64,000 nt of DNA from Crotophaga sulcirostris (Eukaryota; Chordata; Aves; Cuculiformes; Crotophagidae), in the NCBI GenBank assembly GCA_013397455.1, contig VYZB01000135.1:750867-814866 (forward strand), read 5' to 3'. Position numbers and translations under genes: made by a program. Of this stretch, positions 41,294 through 54,475 are shown piece after piece (position 1 is the first letter of the stretch; every line of letters starts with the position of its first letter). Under the pieces are notes generated by a model. It saw only the letters and a list, made by a program, of their open reading frames with translations, searched no databases and was not told where the DNA came from.

Positions 41294-41867
41294 AATGCAC
41301 AGAGAGGAAAGCAACATATGCACTGAAAAAAAACCAACTGGGCATTGCTGAACGTAATCCAACAACTCTCCGGTTCCTTGTCCCGAACAACAGATATTCT
41401 GTATCACCTAATATTAACAAACAAAAACCTTTTTCCCACGCCATTATATATTTACATTAGCCTACTGTTCAAGCTTGGCGTGTTGGCTTCCTAAGACTAT
41501 TTGATCCCAGATGCGACTCTGTGCCAGAATTGCTGGAACAAAATTCAGTGGGTGGACAAACCTGTCCTGCTGCATTGCTTCTAGCCTTTTAAAAACAGAA
41601 AGCATTTATCTGACTCATTACTGTAAATGTACTAACAGAGCATACTGGTGGTGATTTTCTGCCTGAAAGTACCTGCATCTGCTCAAAAGGTTAACACGGG
41701 TGCAAAGTAAGTGCATTTCATGACACATTTGTTGATACCAGCCAGGGGCAAATATTAAGTAGCTTATCTTTTAGGGAGAGAGATAAGGAAGAAGAGTGGT
41801 GAGGTGCTTGCCAATAAACATATATTCGTCACAACTAACACTCCTGTGCATTGCAGTAACCACAGCA

Positions 41868-42050
41868 GGTAGAGCCCCAGACTGAAAACCAGGACATAGG
41901 AGCTGTAGCCCTAACTCTTCACTTTCCCTGGGGTCTTTGGCAAGGAATTTAGAGCTAAAACAGGCTGTCTCCTCCTACTGAGTAGGTGAAGGGGACAGGA
42001 AGAGGTTTAACACATATCCACTTTCTCCAATTGCAAAATGAGAGAGATTT
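41868..42050 (+). mobile_element. Possible diverged MIR-like SINE
   Basis: The plus strand shows CAGACTGAAAACCAGGACATAGGAG, a later GGGGTCTTTGGCAAGG and, after about 80 bp of other sequence, CTCCAATTGCAAAATGAGAGA, in the order expected for a MIR-type SINE (anticodon-side segment, core, then the 'tttccccatctgtaaaatggg'-like segment). Each match is weak. Confidence 0.4.
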
Positions 42051-42266
42051 TCTGCTTTTTTTTGAGACCTACAATTAAAAAGACCTACAAATGAGAGAAA
42101 GAAGTGTTACCAGGTGTTATTACAGTGCGTCTGGAAGGAAATGTGGAAAACGAGTATCCCTCTATTTCAGTAAAAGACTACAAAATCCAGTGCCCTTGAA
42201 AAGGGAAAAATTGAGGAAGGATCTTAGAGAAATTACTATGAATATCTGCAGTGCATATTTTTCAAA

Positions 42267-42340
42267 TACACACACGTATATGTATGTATTTTGAATATAT
42301 TTACATATATTTGTATGTGTGTGTATAAACAGATGTATGA
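42267..42340 (+). repeat. AT/TG/CA-rich simple repeat region
   Basis: CA and TA units on the left and GT units on the right (TACACACAC against GTGTGTGTA) give a loose inverted repeat around an AT-rich centre. Confidence 0.6.
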
Positions 42341-45300
42341 TGTGTATGCATATTAGGCTTTGTATTTGGAATTTATGACGCAATTTGAGGAGTGCCTTTT
42401 TTTCCTCCCTCTGAGCAGGATAATGTTTTTTACGTAGTTATGTATATATTTCTTTGTCTTTAAAAGATATAATACTTAACTCAGGAAGATGTTGAGACAA
42501 GTAACTGTATTCTCTGTGATGGCTAGCATTACTGAGAAAACGTGACTGTTAAATTTCACTGCCTCTTTAACAAGCCTAATCTGTATGTTGAACTCATCTT
42601 CAATAGCTGAGTGCAATCCATGCAGGTAATTGGGATGCAGCTGCTGCAAAAGCATTTTGGCACAGCCTGATGTACTCAAGGCCAGCAGCCTGGATGCACT
42701 GTGATGAAATAACCAGGAGAGCATCTCAGTGCATATCGGTTAGTATCCTTCATAATCAGTGACATAATACTATTAAATCTTCACCCAGTGGATTGAAGTT
42801 CTCTACACAGCATAAATTTACAAGGAAGTCAAAATCATAAACAAGCCACTTTGTAGGAAAATGCTTCATCAAATCACTGGATAATAGCCTGGCTTTTACA
42901 ATTCTCTTTGAAATCATTTCTGTGGGGAAATAGTTCATGCATAAAATCAGGAGTCAGAGATTGGTTGGAAGAGATGAGAACAGGGTGGCAGTAAAAAGGA
43001 AGAGCAAAGCCAATTTCACTGCCATAATAGAGTGTCTATTCCACAACACGTAAAATAATAAAGCTTGCAGTTCAGAAAAACTAAGAAAAATATAATTAGT
43101 GCCCAAGAGCAGCTGAGGCAAACAGTAGAGGGGAAAAGGGAGTGCATTCACATGACAATTTTTGGTGCTTAATTTCAGTGGATAAATTAGCTGGCATGCC
43201 TCCCTTGGGTTTTTCTCCAGTCGAAGAGGAAAGAGTCTGTCAGAGCAGAACTAACGCCTCCCCGGGAGCAAGTTTTCTCTCCCTCTTGAGGCGGGAGTCC
43301 AGAGAGGCTGACAGCTCACTCAGCTTGTCTTTTAGTCTTTTAAGTTGAGTGGTGTGAATAGTCTTCCAAATGCCTTTGGGTTTCCCTTTACCCAAAGATT
43401 GAGGGAATGCTCCTTTTCATTCTCAGCCACAGGAATTAAACAATAAGATCAAAATCTTGTAATCTCCTTGGGAATTCCTTTTAGCTGTATGGGATCTAAC
43501 ATGCTAGTTTACTACTAAATTGCTGAGCAAATGAAGGCAAAGGCTAATCACAGAGTTGGCTTTTGAAGCAAACATTTCCAGTGTATGTTGTGGTGCCATT
43601 TCTTTGGGATTGCAAATGAAACAGATACTAAAATAATTTTTAATACCTACATGTAAGTTTATATGTCATTAAACTGGTTCCTTATTGATCTCATGGTCTG
43701 CTTACAGGAAAAATAAGAGGGCCCAGATACCAAAGTAAATTTTATTATTTCCATTTTTTTAGCCTTTTCTAGTTTGTAGTTATGGAAAAGACTGTCCTAT
43801 AAAATAGAATCTCAATAGGACTTCCAAATAGGTAATATTTAGCGTGTTGCTTTCAGTAAAAATAGCATAACTGAAGATTTTTAATATACAGCAGTATTAT
43901 TCCCTCTGCCTCAGCACTTTTTGGAACACATTATAACAAACAACCATGTATTATGTGAAAACTACCATCTTTATTTTTCGCCAAACAAATCTTTTAAAGC
44001 ACATATATATGTACTGCAGGAATGTGCAGGGAAAAAACACTATTTCTTCATTTTTAAAATGAGATGCAAATTTTAAATTTGCAACTGCATCTCTCCTGTC
44101 AGAAAATGATCCCCTACTTGATCCCACATGATCCCCTAATAGTGGCTAAAACACAAAAAGGAAAATATTTGCCAGTCTTCGGGTGTGCTTGTTCTCCAAT
44201 GAAATAGTCTGGATTTGCAGATATGCAGACAGGGACTTTGGATACGAGCGGAAAAATGTTTGTGGGTGAAGTTCAGCCTACAATGCGGTTTGTTTTGCGT
44301 GCAGGAGGTTTCTTACAATATCAGTATCACAAACTGGAATTGCTTACAACTTCCTCTGCCTTTCCAACTTTAATGTTTTATTCCCTTAGACATAGTTTTA
44401 GTTGAGTACATCCCACATCTCATTGTGGCTGTCACTTGGAGAGAAGAATGTTGGGTCTTTACTGTACCACTTACTGTACTGCCTTCGCTGTGGGAACTGT
44501 CATTGCAACAAAAGGTCTGCAGGATTGGAAAGGAAACATGCAGTCATTCTGTTCAGTTATGAAAATTGCTATGAATGAAAATTATGTCTAGCTTTATGGA
44601 ATGTGTTTTCTGTTGAACACCAATAGTGCCTTCAATAGTGAAAAGCACATCGAGTTATTTGCATGGGAAAGCTGATATAAGGGAAAGTGTGAATTTGTTA
44701 TGGTCAGTATCATTTTGGGGTTTTAACCTTAAACTTAGGAAAAAATCCATGGAAATAACGTTTGAAACTTTAAGTGACCTACGTGCAATATGCTTTAGAT
44801 TTGTTATAAGATTTTCAAACCTTTTGATGAGTTTCATCTACTGCCCGGATGTCATCATAGAAACAAATGTAATATTACCATTTGCTATAAAAACTTCCTG
44901 CAACTCTATTAACAAGTTTCCCATATTGTGATTGTACAGTGTTTTCTTTGGCATCTGTGGGTAAAACACTGTGCATACTTATACTGCTATAAACCCAGGG
45001 CAACTCAGTTCATTTTAATGAAGTTGTTTTCGACTTAGTTCATGAGTAATTTGGCCATACCTTTATCTATAGCTGAGTATCTTCCCCAAGGAGGAAATAT
45101 AACAAAGGTAGTACAGGTTCTTTAGATTTCCTATAGGAAGACACTAGTTTCAATATCAAGGAGATTGCTACTATTCAAATCAAGGTAAATACTGTAAAAT
45201 CTGTTAAGTCAAGATTTGGGTAGGTTTTCAGATGTGTCCATAACTTGCCTTCAGCCTCTCCTCTACGCCTCTTATTCCTCTCTGTTCACTAATCCATTAC

Positions 45301-46617
45301 ATAAGGTCATGGTCAAGAAACATTTTGGAGTCTGATAGCACATTTCTATCACAAAACGTTTACCACCACCTTATTTGAGCCAAACAAAGTCTCTGGTAGC
45401 AGCAAGGTTGGTGCTTGTGCCAGTTTCTCTGTACTGATGGTATAGATAGATGACATCAAACACAGGCGTGTTCATTACTGTTTTTCACAAAGCACAGGCA
45501 ATGCTTTGAGCTTGGAATCTGCCTGTCATTTTTCATCCAGAGAAGCCTGTACACTAATGACCTTTGCATAAGGTCTTGTTGCCTTCATTCTTTTTTCTAA
45601 ATGAATAACAAATATAAAGAAAGGGAATTAGAAGGGGGAAAAATACGTTTTAATGGAAACACATTTCATCTTTTGTCTTCTGCTTGCCATAAAACATTAA
45701 CATAGTAAACAAATTTATATCTTAAATTCTTTAATAACATACGGTATTTTGAATTTTGTCATGGATAAGGTATGGTTAAACCACGTTGTGTTGCTGGTTG
45801 CATTCAAACCTCTATTGTCACAGTTCTTTGACATGAAAATACATTTTTAAAATGAAAGTTGTGTATACCCCACTTGTGTTCATAGACACCTTCATTAAAA
45901 AGTCACCCTTTCGGGGGCATATTTCAGTATGTCAGTGGTAATGGTGTTTTCTGACAAAAACGGCTTTTTCTTGGGATATAGTTCAAAGTCTGTGCGTTTT
46001 TGTTATCAGCCCCTGCTTTGTGCCGTACAGTACCTTCCTGAATGCTGCACCCCCGCATGAGCAAAGCTTTTATAGGATGCTCTGAAACGTTATATTCTAG
46101 ACATCTAGTCCAATCATAGGACTGTTACCATGGTGTTACAACAGCCGATAGGGCTATTTGAAATAGGGGTAAGTTAAAAAAAAAAGGAGAAAGTGTCACT
46201 TTGGTCCACTTTTCAGAGTGGTTGGTGTTATAATATATAACCTTTTTTTTCTTTTTCAACGCAGTGTAGTTCACAATAATTTAAAATACTCTATAGACAT
46301 TTAAACGATATACAATAATATAACTTAATTGGATTCCTCAATTGTACTTAACAAATACTATTCTAATATATTTACAGCATCTAGTACCATAAGACTGTGC
46401 ATTACTGTGCTTCGGAGCTTTATCTGCTTCCTGTCAAGAATGTAGTGAAAGTACAGTATATCACTATTATTCAACAACAATATCCATGAATCAAAGGGAC
46501 TTTAAAGTATATGGAGTGAGTAGCATTTTTGTGGGCCCCTGTTGACATCTGTGGAGTTGCACTCATTCATGCTAAGGCTGCATCTGAATTTCTAGCTGAT
46601 ATTTAGAAATGAGTAGC

Positions 46618-46636
46618 AACAACAACAACAACAAAA
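46618..46636 (+). repeat. (AAC)n microsatellite
   Basis: Five AAC units followed by AAAA. Confidence 0.8.
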
Positions 46637-47899
46637 ACGAGCTCTTCAGTTTTGAATTGCTCAGTGGGAGACTCATCAAAACGGTCTGACTTTCAGAGGG
46701 TAAGTGCTTAGGCTCAGAAAGGCAAGTCCTCATGATTGTTTGAATGAAGGTCCCCAGCTGATTAGTTACTTTTGAAAATACAAGTCCATAAATTAGGAAG
46801 ATAATCCTGGCTTATTCACATATCCAACATGGGAACAGTTGGAGCAGTAGCTCCACCAGCTCCTTGCCCCAAAAGTACTGTGTGGTGTGGGAGGTGCTCC
46901 CATTTCAGACAGGAAGGACTTATAGATGTACATCCCCTCAATAAAAGTAATAAAATGAAACAAAAGCTAGAAATACAGATATGCAGATATTAGGAAATTT
47001 TTAATCTAAATTTTCAGAAAATCAGGTAGGGACCCTTGCTACGAGCAAATATTAATGTGATTAAGTGTGCTCTGTTATGAGGGGGCGTATGGGGTTAAAA
47101 ACACTAGATTTTACAGTAGTAAAATATCTGAGGATTTTTTTAAAGTTTCTTAGAGGGAAAGAGTATGTGAATAAGAATTGAGTGCTTATGTAAAAAGTCA
47201 ACTTCTTTCTTAACATTCATCTATTTACCTGGGGGAACTTTATTGCCAACCTTAGAATAGCAACACAGACTGACCCAAATTTTACCTTTCTTATGCTTAT
47301 AAGCCACTATAACTCACAGGTTGCAGCAGCCTAGAGCTCAGCTTCCATTTTTTTATCAAGTTCTCAGTCCGTATTGAGCATAAGTTATCTAAAACTGTTG
47401 ATAATATTAACCTTCAACCATTAAAGGCAAAATGCAATGCTTGGAAGATGCTGCCAGTGCATTTGACAGCAAAGAAAAACCTCTGATATTTGTTGAAGCA
47501 TGTCTTTGTATCCTAAAACTCCCTATGAGGAGCTGAGGACAAGTACTCCTTGCCTTAAGCCCGAGTCTAAAGAGTCATTCTTATTCATGAGGCAAGTGGG
47601 ATAAGTCTTTATCAAGCATTTGTAACCACAGTTTCGCATGATCTTTTTGCTCACTTCTGGTAATTGCTTAAGGTCTACAGTATTTGAACTTTCTAATAGT
47701 GGAGTGACAACAGATCAGTAGCATTGAAGAACTTGGGGAGAACCAAATACAAAAATCATAAAGTCAGAGTTCCAATAAGTTTACATTTAGTACAGAATTA
47801 AGACATAGCTACCCGTTAGTGCTTAGAATTTTTTGATACTATTAAAAACATAAATAATTATTCTTAATGTTCATTCAAAGAGTTCCAGTGTCACTGGCA

Positions 47900-48514
47900 G
47901 CTGATGTACTTTTGTGAACTTTATTTTTTCCAAACTGATAGTGGAGTATTACTGCCATAGATTTTGTCTCCCTACCAGTTATTTTCTGTTGACCTGCTTT
48001 GTTAGAAATTTAGGTTTTTGCAGCAAGACTACTGTGTTCTAGTCAGTGAAGATTTCACTTCCTTGAAAAAAAGTCTTTATTTGCACAGGGTTTGGTGGTT
48101 TTGTTGTTGTAAAATAAGACAAAGTGTCTTTTTCCATTAAATTTCACCAGAGTTGCATTGCAATAAACTTCTCTGATATATATAACTTAAAACACTTAAT
48201 AGGAGAACTCTGCAACACCCAGATTGTAGTTTAAAAAAAAAAAAAGAGAAAAAGAGAGAAAGTTTCATGTAGTTGTCAACATCACCTTAATCCTGTTGCC
48301 CTTGTTTCCAAAGCAGTTACAACAGCCAGCCAGCCAAAATGCATCATCCTTAAAAGTGTAAATAGTGGGGAGGGAGTGGTTGTTGTGGTGGTGGTTGTTT
48401 TGGTTTTTTTTTCCCCAAAGAAGATTAGATGTGCAAAATGATGCTGTCATCGTTTGTTGTACTCCACTTTCTTCACTCATGGGGATTTGTTCTGTTCATT
48501 TGCACATGATGTCA
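47900..48514 (-). other. WNT7B: WNT7B 3' UTR, proximal part
   Basis: The 3' UTR begins at 48514, directly after the TAG stop, and runs to lower coordinates; its true end is not known. Candidate poly(A) signals on the minus strand (AATAAA, seen as TTTATT on plus) are at 48076-48081 and 47920-47925. The first is followed by a U-rich stretch, so cleavage near 48050 is plausible. In the transcript sense the UTR contains an A/C-rich tract (plus strand 48365-48420, GTT/GGT repeats with a T-run) and a pyrimidine run (plus strand A-rich 48232-48262). Further AATAAA-like sites lie beyond, so a longer UTR cannot be excluded. Confidence 0.6.
48076..48081 (-). terminator. Candidate poly(A) signal AATAAA for WNT7B
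   Basis: TTTATT on the plus strand reads AATAAA on the WNT7B strand, 434 nt after the stop codon, followed by a U-run within about 10 nt. A second AATAAA at 47920-47925 is an equally canonical alternative. AATAAA is frequent by chance in AT-rich DNA, so this is only a candidate. Confidence 0.3.
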
Positions 48515-48994
48515 CTATTTGCAGGTGAAAACCTCTGTCCTCTCGCTACATGTGTTGCACTTCACAAAGCAGCACCAGTGGAATTTGCAATTACATTGCC
48601 ACACCTTGGTGTACTGGTGTGTGTTGTAGCCTCTTCCACAGCACATCATGTCGCACCCATCTGCATTGGGAGAAGTACGGTTACAGAGACGTCCCTGGGT
48701 ACCGACGCTCCCCGTGGAAGCATCTTCCTCGCAGTAGTTGGGTGACTTTTCAATATACACTAAATCTGTTTCCATGGGTTTCTGGTAACTCTTAATCTGC
48801 TTGATCTTCAGGAAGGTTGGCTGTCTTAGTCTACTGGCCCGTACCACTTCCACTTGCACAGCAGCATTGTATTTCTCTTTCAAAATATATCCAATCTCTC
48901 TGAACTTAGGAAGTGTTGTCCAGCAGGTCTTAGTTGTACAGGAACCTGAAACTCCATGACACTTGCACTCCAATTTCATTCTCTCTTCGAGAAC
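48515..48994 (-). CDS. WNT7B: WNT7B terminal coding exon (exon 4)
   Basis: Last coding exon of a secreted Wnt ligand that signals through Frizzled/LRP and, for the WNT7 class, through RECK and GPR124 in brain vessels (family knowledge). Read on the minus strand it encodes 159 residues and a TAG stop at 48515-48517. It opens at V-L-E-E-R after an ACATAG acceptor (AG at 48995-48996), in phase 0 with exon 3. Visible landmarks are [10 protein letters not shown], whose first serine (exon residue 16, codon 48947-48949) is the O-acylated residue of Wnts; a linker with [12 protein letters not shown]; an N-R-T glycosylation sequon at exon residues 105-107; and a C-terminal cysteine-rich domain. The exon carries 16 cysteines. 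The linker wording and the ending [10 protein letters not shown] fit WNT7B; WNT7A ends SERTEMYTCK. No frame breaks. The ATG at 48977-48979 is internal, not a start. Confidence 0.97.
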   Translation of the reverse strand, partial: VLEERMKLECKCHGVSGSCTTKTCWTTLPKFREIGYILKEKYNAAVQVEVVRASRLRQPTFLKIKQIKSYQKPMETDLVYIEKSPNYCEEDASTGSVGTQGRLCNRTSPNADGCDMMCCGRGYNTHQYTKVWQCNCKFHWCCFVKCNTCSERTEVFTCK

Positions 48995-51472
48995 CTATGT
49001 GTACAGACATTTGCATATTGTTACTGAAGGAAAACAGTGTTGCAAGCTTGCCTAAATCTCGATCTGTTTAGTTCATATGAATATTCATTACTAGTGGCTG
49101 AACTTTTTCAAAGGCCTGCTTATAAATTTCCTCATCTTCCAGCAGAATGCTCATAACACATTTTTGTTTAAATGGCATCTGGTCAGAAATGTACTGTTTT
49201 GTCATTTTTAGAAAATATTTGCATTCTGTTTCCAAATATTGGAGAAGATTTACTCAAATTTTAGAGGACATGTCTTTAGAAAAAAAGTAATTCATGGGAA
49301 TTCAGTGACTTAAAAAAAATTCCAAACCAGTGTCATTTTGGAAACAGAAAAAAAGATTTTTTTTAAAGCGCCTTAAGATTCAGAATATTTAACTTTAATT
49401 GCAGTAAGTGTTGCTCAAAGAAAGTTTAAAACATTTTCACGATCTTAAATATCACAAACAATATATACTGTGTAGCTGAATAGGCAGTCATGTTCACTGC
49501 GTTCTTAAAAATTTTGCCTATACCAGCAGTGAAAACGCTAGCATACCTATTAACTATTTAACCCACAGAACATATCATCCCCTTTAGAAGCACCACTCTT
49601 TGCAGCATCTAGCCCAAATATCAAGCAAATGTTCACCCACAAATACACTTTTTGCACAAGAGCAATGATTGTGCAACGTTAGAGGAAATAAAATCCACTG
49701 AACAGTCCTGCACAACTGTAAGTCAAAGAGAAGTGGGGGTATTTAATATTGCTATTAGCGGACATTAATCCAGAGGAGGTTAATGCAGATGTTCTGTAGA
49801 AGGGACCTAAACACTGATGGGTTCTTGGACTTGTTCTCCACTCCCAAGCTCCCGCCTCTGCTGCAACTGAGCCACACCACCGCTGGCACATCCCTCCTTT
49901 CCCAGGCATGGGCGTATGCCCAGGGGACAGCAAGTAGACGCCCTCCTGCTCCATGTTTGCAGTGGAGGAGAAACCAGCCTTATGGAAGCGCCTCTCTGTT
50001 TTTCTGCCCTCGTGCTACCACTTAAGCCTGACCACAATTACACCCACAGTCATCATTAGCTTATGAAAATCAAGGCCGAAGAACAAAGCAAACTGATCTT
50101 TCCCCTTTGCAATGGGATGCTAACAAAGAAACACGAGCTACCAAGCTTGTCTTAAAGCATTACTGATGCTGCAGACCATCTCCTGTAGTGGTTTCATTGC
50201 AGATCCCAGAACATGACTGAAATGGGCAAAGGATAAAAGGGCCGAAATCTGAGTACAATAGCATAATGAAGTAGAAGGGAACTAAAAATTGCTTACTGCT
50301 TAAGAAACTGGCCTTAAAATAAAAGCTGTACAGATCTGGTTATCCCTGCAAATAGAGGGCACCCTCCTGAGTTGTCTGAGTTTCACTTAAATTGCATGTT
50401 TCATTTTTCCCAAATTTCTAGTGTTTCAATATTAAAGAGAATATTTGGGTTTGACTCTCCCTCACTATACAGTAGCAAGTACAAGGCAGCTAGGCATCCT
50501 ATTCAAAAATACCTTCGACCTTACGGAACCACAGGCTTTGCCTAGGTCAAGGTCAAGTTAGCCTTTCAGAGGCAGAAAATGTGATTTCCAGGAAGATTTA
50601 CTGGGTTAGGGAAGAAGCTCCTATAGCTATAACTACTCTAAAAAGAAAATCAGCAAGGCTGTGATGAGCAGTTTTTATGGACACTGGAAAGAACACTGCT
50701 TTCCAACAAGCTGTATTACTTTCCTGTGTTCACTATGGAAAAAAGAGAAGCAAGAAAACTTGCTACCTTCTGCTGCAGAAGCAGCATTTCAGTGGCAGTG
50801 AATAGAGAAATACCTTATGAAATACTTCAGGGTTTCTCAGGATTCTTCTGTCCCTACCTCGTGCCTTTGCAGAAGGACATAACTTTGAAAATTTACACCA
50901 AACAAGATTCCAAGCCTGTTACACAAATCTGGGTTAAAATAATCTATTGGTATTTAGACGTGCAATTGTTTAAAAGTTTTGCTTGATATTGCTGAAATAC
51001 ATTTCTTTTAAACTAGCCTATTTCTACAGCTCTCTCAACAACATACCAATATACATTTACAGCCACAAGGACTGCAGCAAAATCCATGACAAATGGTGCA
51101 TGGAGACAACCTTCTCTACCTCTTCAGCAAAGAGCACCAAGACCTCAGGACTTCCAGGAGAGCATTACCTATAGAATTGATCTCCCACCCTTGATTCGTG
51201 CTCCTCTCCTCCCTAAGTAGTAAATCTTGGTAAAGAGCAGGTTTGTGGTTTAATATGTATTTTGTCAGGTTCTGCACGTGTTTGTGATGCCTGTTTTTTA
51301 GTTTGAAAGGCCAAGTCAGTAACTTGCTCAGAGAGTGGGAGGATGTGAAGCTTGTGAGGTTCCTTATTCTGGTGTGAGCTCAACTCTTTGGACACTGCTC
51401 CAAAGCTCCTCCGTCTCTCTGATGGACGTGCTTCCCTGATACAACAGAAAGTGTCATTATTCCTGAAAAACC

Positions 51473-51509
51473 AAGATATCACCCATTTTGTTGTCCTAGG
51501 TGATATCTT
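51473..51509. other. Hairpin with 11-bp perfect arms
   Basis: AAGATATCACC (51473-51483) and GGTGATATCTT (51499-51509) are exact reverse complements around a 15-nt spacer. Within WNT7B intron 3; a TATATA/TGTG simple repeat follows at 51517-51548. Function unknown. Confidence 0.65.
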
Positions 51510-54400
51510 TGTATAGGTATATTTTTATATATATGTGTATATATAAGTTCGCCTCCATGTGTTTGCTTTTGGCTGAGACACTGCCATTTATATACAGCAC
51601 TGGCTAACACCCTCTGTAGTACGATCTCTAGCAACTTTATCCTAAGTCTTGATTTCTTTTTCTTTGTTACTCTCTTTCTGAAGGTCCAGTTTCATGAGTC
51701 ATTTTGCTGTACAGAAATCAGATTTTCCTACTGAATTTTTTCAAAGGTTCAAACTCTTTATAATGGTGGAAGAACTTGCAAATGCAAGGCACAAAGTCTC
51801 AAAAAAGCAGAAGTTTCAAAAAGTATTAATTCATGATCCTGAATCCAACCTCACAGGTTTTTTTATTTTTTTGGAGGCTTCTCTCATGAGTGTGGAATGC
51901 TTGGGGTTACAACACTGAGCACAGGCCCAATCATCAGGTAGTTAAATTCCTGAACACTATAATTTGTGTACCCACAGTCAGCTGTGGGTATAAAATTGTG
52001 CCCAAAAACTTGGAGGTCAGAGAATACAAGGCCCAAACTAAGCAGATTCTAAGTAAGATTTTATTCTTCCCACCCAGATGCTGCGGAGTGTTCCTCTTTG
52101 CTGTCAAGCCAGCACCCTACGACTTTCCCAGAGTCTGTCTGCATAGTGTCTTAAGCAGCTTCCCACTTGCAAGCAAGTTGCCAATGGACCTGGTAAAGGT
52201 GACCTTGTTTACTCAATGCTGCAAATGAAGAGTAACTAACATTTTTCTTCCTAAATGTCCCTTCAGCTCATTTTTACTCTAGCAAAATTCCCATCAAAGC
52301 CTTGACCCTGAGCCTTAAAGGTATTTATTTACTCAAACATAATGCATTATGCCAAGCTAAGTGCCTGATTAAAGATTGAAAATCATTAGCTTGTATGACC
52401 CACTCTCTCAACAGTTTCGTTTGTCATATGTCAGTGCCTCGTATCTAATCTTGAGTGGCTTACAGCAAGATCTACCTCCCAAAGCAAATTCCCATTGTTG
52501 GACTGTGCTGCCTCAGACTAATTGTAGGAACATTCCTTAGGTCCCTTTTCCACATACAGTCCCACTCCCACCCCAGTGTCATCTTGCCAAGTAAAATTTT
52601 CTAACTACTGCTACTTTGTTAAATGAATTGTGAAATATAATGTTAAAGCTTTCTTATCTCATATATTTTTATATCTATATAAATCATACATTGAAAATGC
52701 AATTTGAGGGTCCGCTGCCAATTAAGTAGAAAAAGACTTGTGAAGACTGAAATAAAGCAAAATTATAAGCATGTAAAGAAATTCATTTTTTCGAGTTCCA
52801 TATCTAGACCCAACTGTGTAACATCAGATATAGTTTCTGTACGTATTAAAAATCCTATCTGGATAAAATATGTAAAAACAATAGTAACATTTTGTGTGTG
52901 TTTGTTTTGGCTTGCCTTTTCTGGTTTGTGTTTTCCTTAGTGGAAATGCACATTTTTGGACCAGATGTTCAATGTAACAAAATCCATATTACTTTTTGAC
53001 TGCAGTATCACAAAGAAATAGAAGGCTTTAGGAGTTTTTCCCCAACAAGTATGCAAGTAATCAACTTTTCTTTTGTATCAAAAGAGATGGATCCTGGTCC
53101 TAAGATGCCACCAACCCTTTGATACTCAAGCAGCTGCAGTCACAAGAGCAGATGACTTGCAAAGGATGTGTGGGCACTGCCTAACGTTAGTCTCAGGGCA
53201 GCCTGAGGTGCATCGCTGCTGATAAAATGCTGATCTCATGGACCCATCTGGGAAACAAGGTTGAATCTGGTTTTTTAACTCTGATAGCCAGGGTTGTAAC
53301 TAATATTAGTGGGGTGTGATCCTGCTCCTCTAATACAAATGTCCTGAAAATATTCTTCATTAATAGCAGATCACAGAGCACAAAACTGAGCTGTTCATGT
53401 CATGTCACCTTGGGTTGCGCCCAGCCATGTGAAGAGAAGATATGGAGCCAGGAGGAGAGGGAGGGATATGGGTGCTTCAACTACACGTTTTTGTTTCTGC
53501 TCCTCTGTGAGGTTGCTCCACTGAGCATCAAAACTATTTATATTCCATGGGATGGGAAATGAGGAAATGAATTACTGTGCTTGCTCCCTCTCCTGTCACA
53601 TCCCTATTTTTCTTATTGTTTAGTTGGTGGGAGCAGGGAGCCTCTGCTTTGCAATAGGCCTGTATCCAGCCAGAGTGTGAGATGGCTTTTTCCTCGTACT
53701 AGCCAGCAACGTTGGGAACCCTCTGAGGTGCCAAGAGGTCAAGACACCTCCTCCTGCTCTTCACCTGCTTCCCTAGGTATGGCATCCACTCCTGTAGTGT
53801 CCCAACTGAATGCATTAAAAAAACCCTGAAAAAGGTCAGCTGCTCTTGGCTAGCAGGAAAAGGAGTTTGGGATTTTGGGACCGGACACTCATCAAATGAA
53901 AGTCCCTACTATTATGAGGATGGGCTATAGAATCTAACCCATCTATGCCTTTTTCCTATGTTCTAGAAAAAGAGAAAATAGTTGCTAAGTTTAAGCAATA
54001 AACTGTTGTAATTGGTTAAAGTTTTCTAATTTTTCTTTTTACAGTGAAATGTTGTAAAAAGCAAAAATCTTGAGAAGCATCCTTCAAATCATCCCCAAAC
54101 CAAGTGTGGTTGCAGTATTTCACTCTCTCCTCTATGGACTTTTCTGTAAAGCCTGAAGACAAAATTTTAAATATAAACTTAAAGGAATGAAAATATTTCA
54201 TTACTGTTCTTATTTGTTCAAGCAATATAGAGATGTCACATTTGAGGAGGTGCAGTAATATTATACTAGGTGGATTGTCTGTCCTGGATATATTGCATGG
54301 TATGCCTGGGCATGCGCATTTCTAGAATAAAATCATTTAGCAAGTCCTAAAATATTTGGCTACTCCCTCCCTCTAGTTTTAAAGTAAATGTTCAAAAAGT

Positions 54401-54475
54401 AGGATAGTACCAGATGTAGCTTCTGGCAGTCAATGTTAAGGGTGTGTTCCTGGAAGAAAAAAATAGGCTAGTAAA
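54401..54475 (-). repeat. Diverged direct repeat, copy A, with splice-site-like sequence
   Basis: About 79% identical to 55494-55568 in the same orientation, without needed gaps over most of its length. On the WNT7B strand it reads a T-rich tract and TTCTTCCAG (AG at 54450-54451), then 39 nt (54411-54449), then GTACTA. The 39-nt stretch is open in two frames. Not a repeat family I recognise. Confidence 0.75.

Larger units (their letters stand above)
28546..47899. other. Non-genic sequence proximal to the WNT7B 3' end
   Basis: No coding exon or RNA gene recognised. Holds a 17-bp hairpin (29851-29892), microsatellites at 41280-41293, 42267-42340 and 46618-46636, and a possible SINE (41868-42050). 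The part nearest 47.9 kb could include more WNT7B 3' UTR. An AT-rich, repeat-poor stretch at 35880-37100 looks non-random but cannot be shown to be conserved from one sequence. Confidence 0.55.

Noticed and set aside
42267..42340. Inverted CA/GT arms, considered as a transposon end pair
   Set aside because: Explained by facing microsatellite tracts; no target duplication or defined ends.
44107..44140. Repeated GATCCC motifs (three copies)
   Set aside because: Too short and irregular to be a satellite or array; no spacer structure, so not CRISPR-like.
48365..48795. Plus-strand open frames across the WNT7B terminal exon
   Set aside because: Antisense shadows of the intact, conserved WNT7B coding frame.
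49820..50030. GC-richer patch in intron 3, considered as a small CpG island or hidden exon
   Set aside because: Few CpGs, no conserved peptide in either strand, no convincing splice sites.
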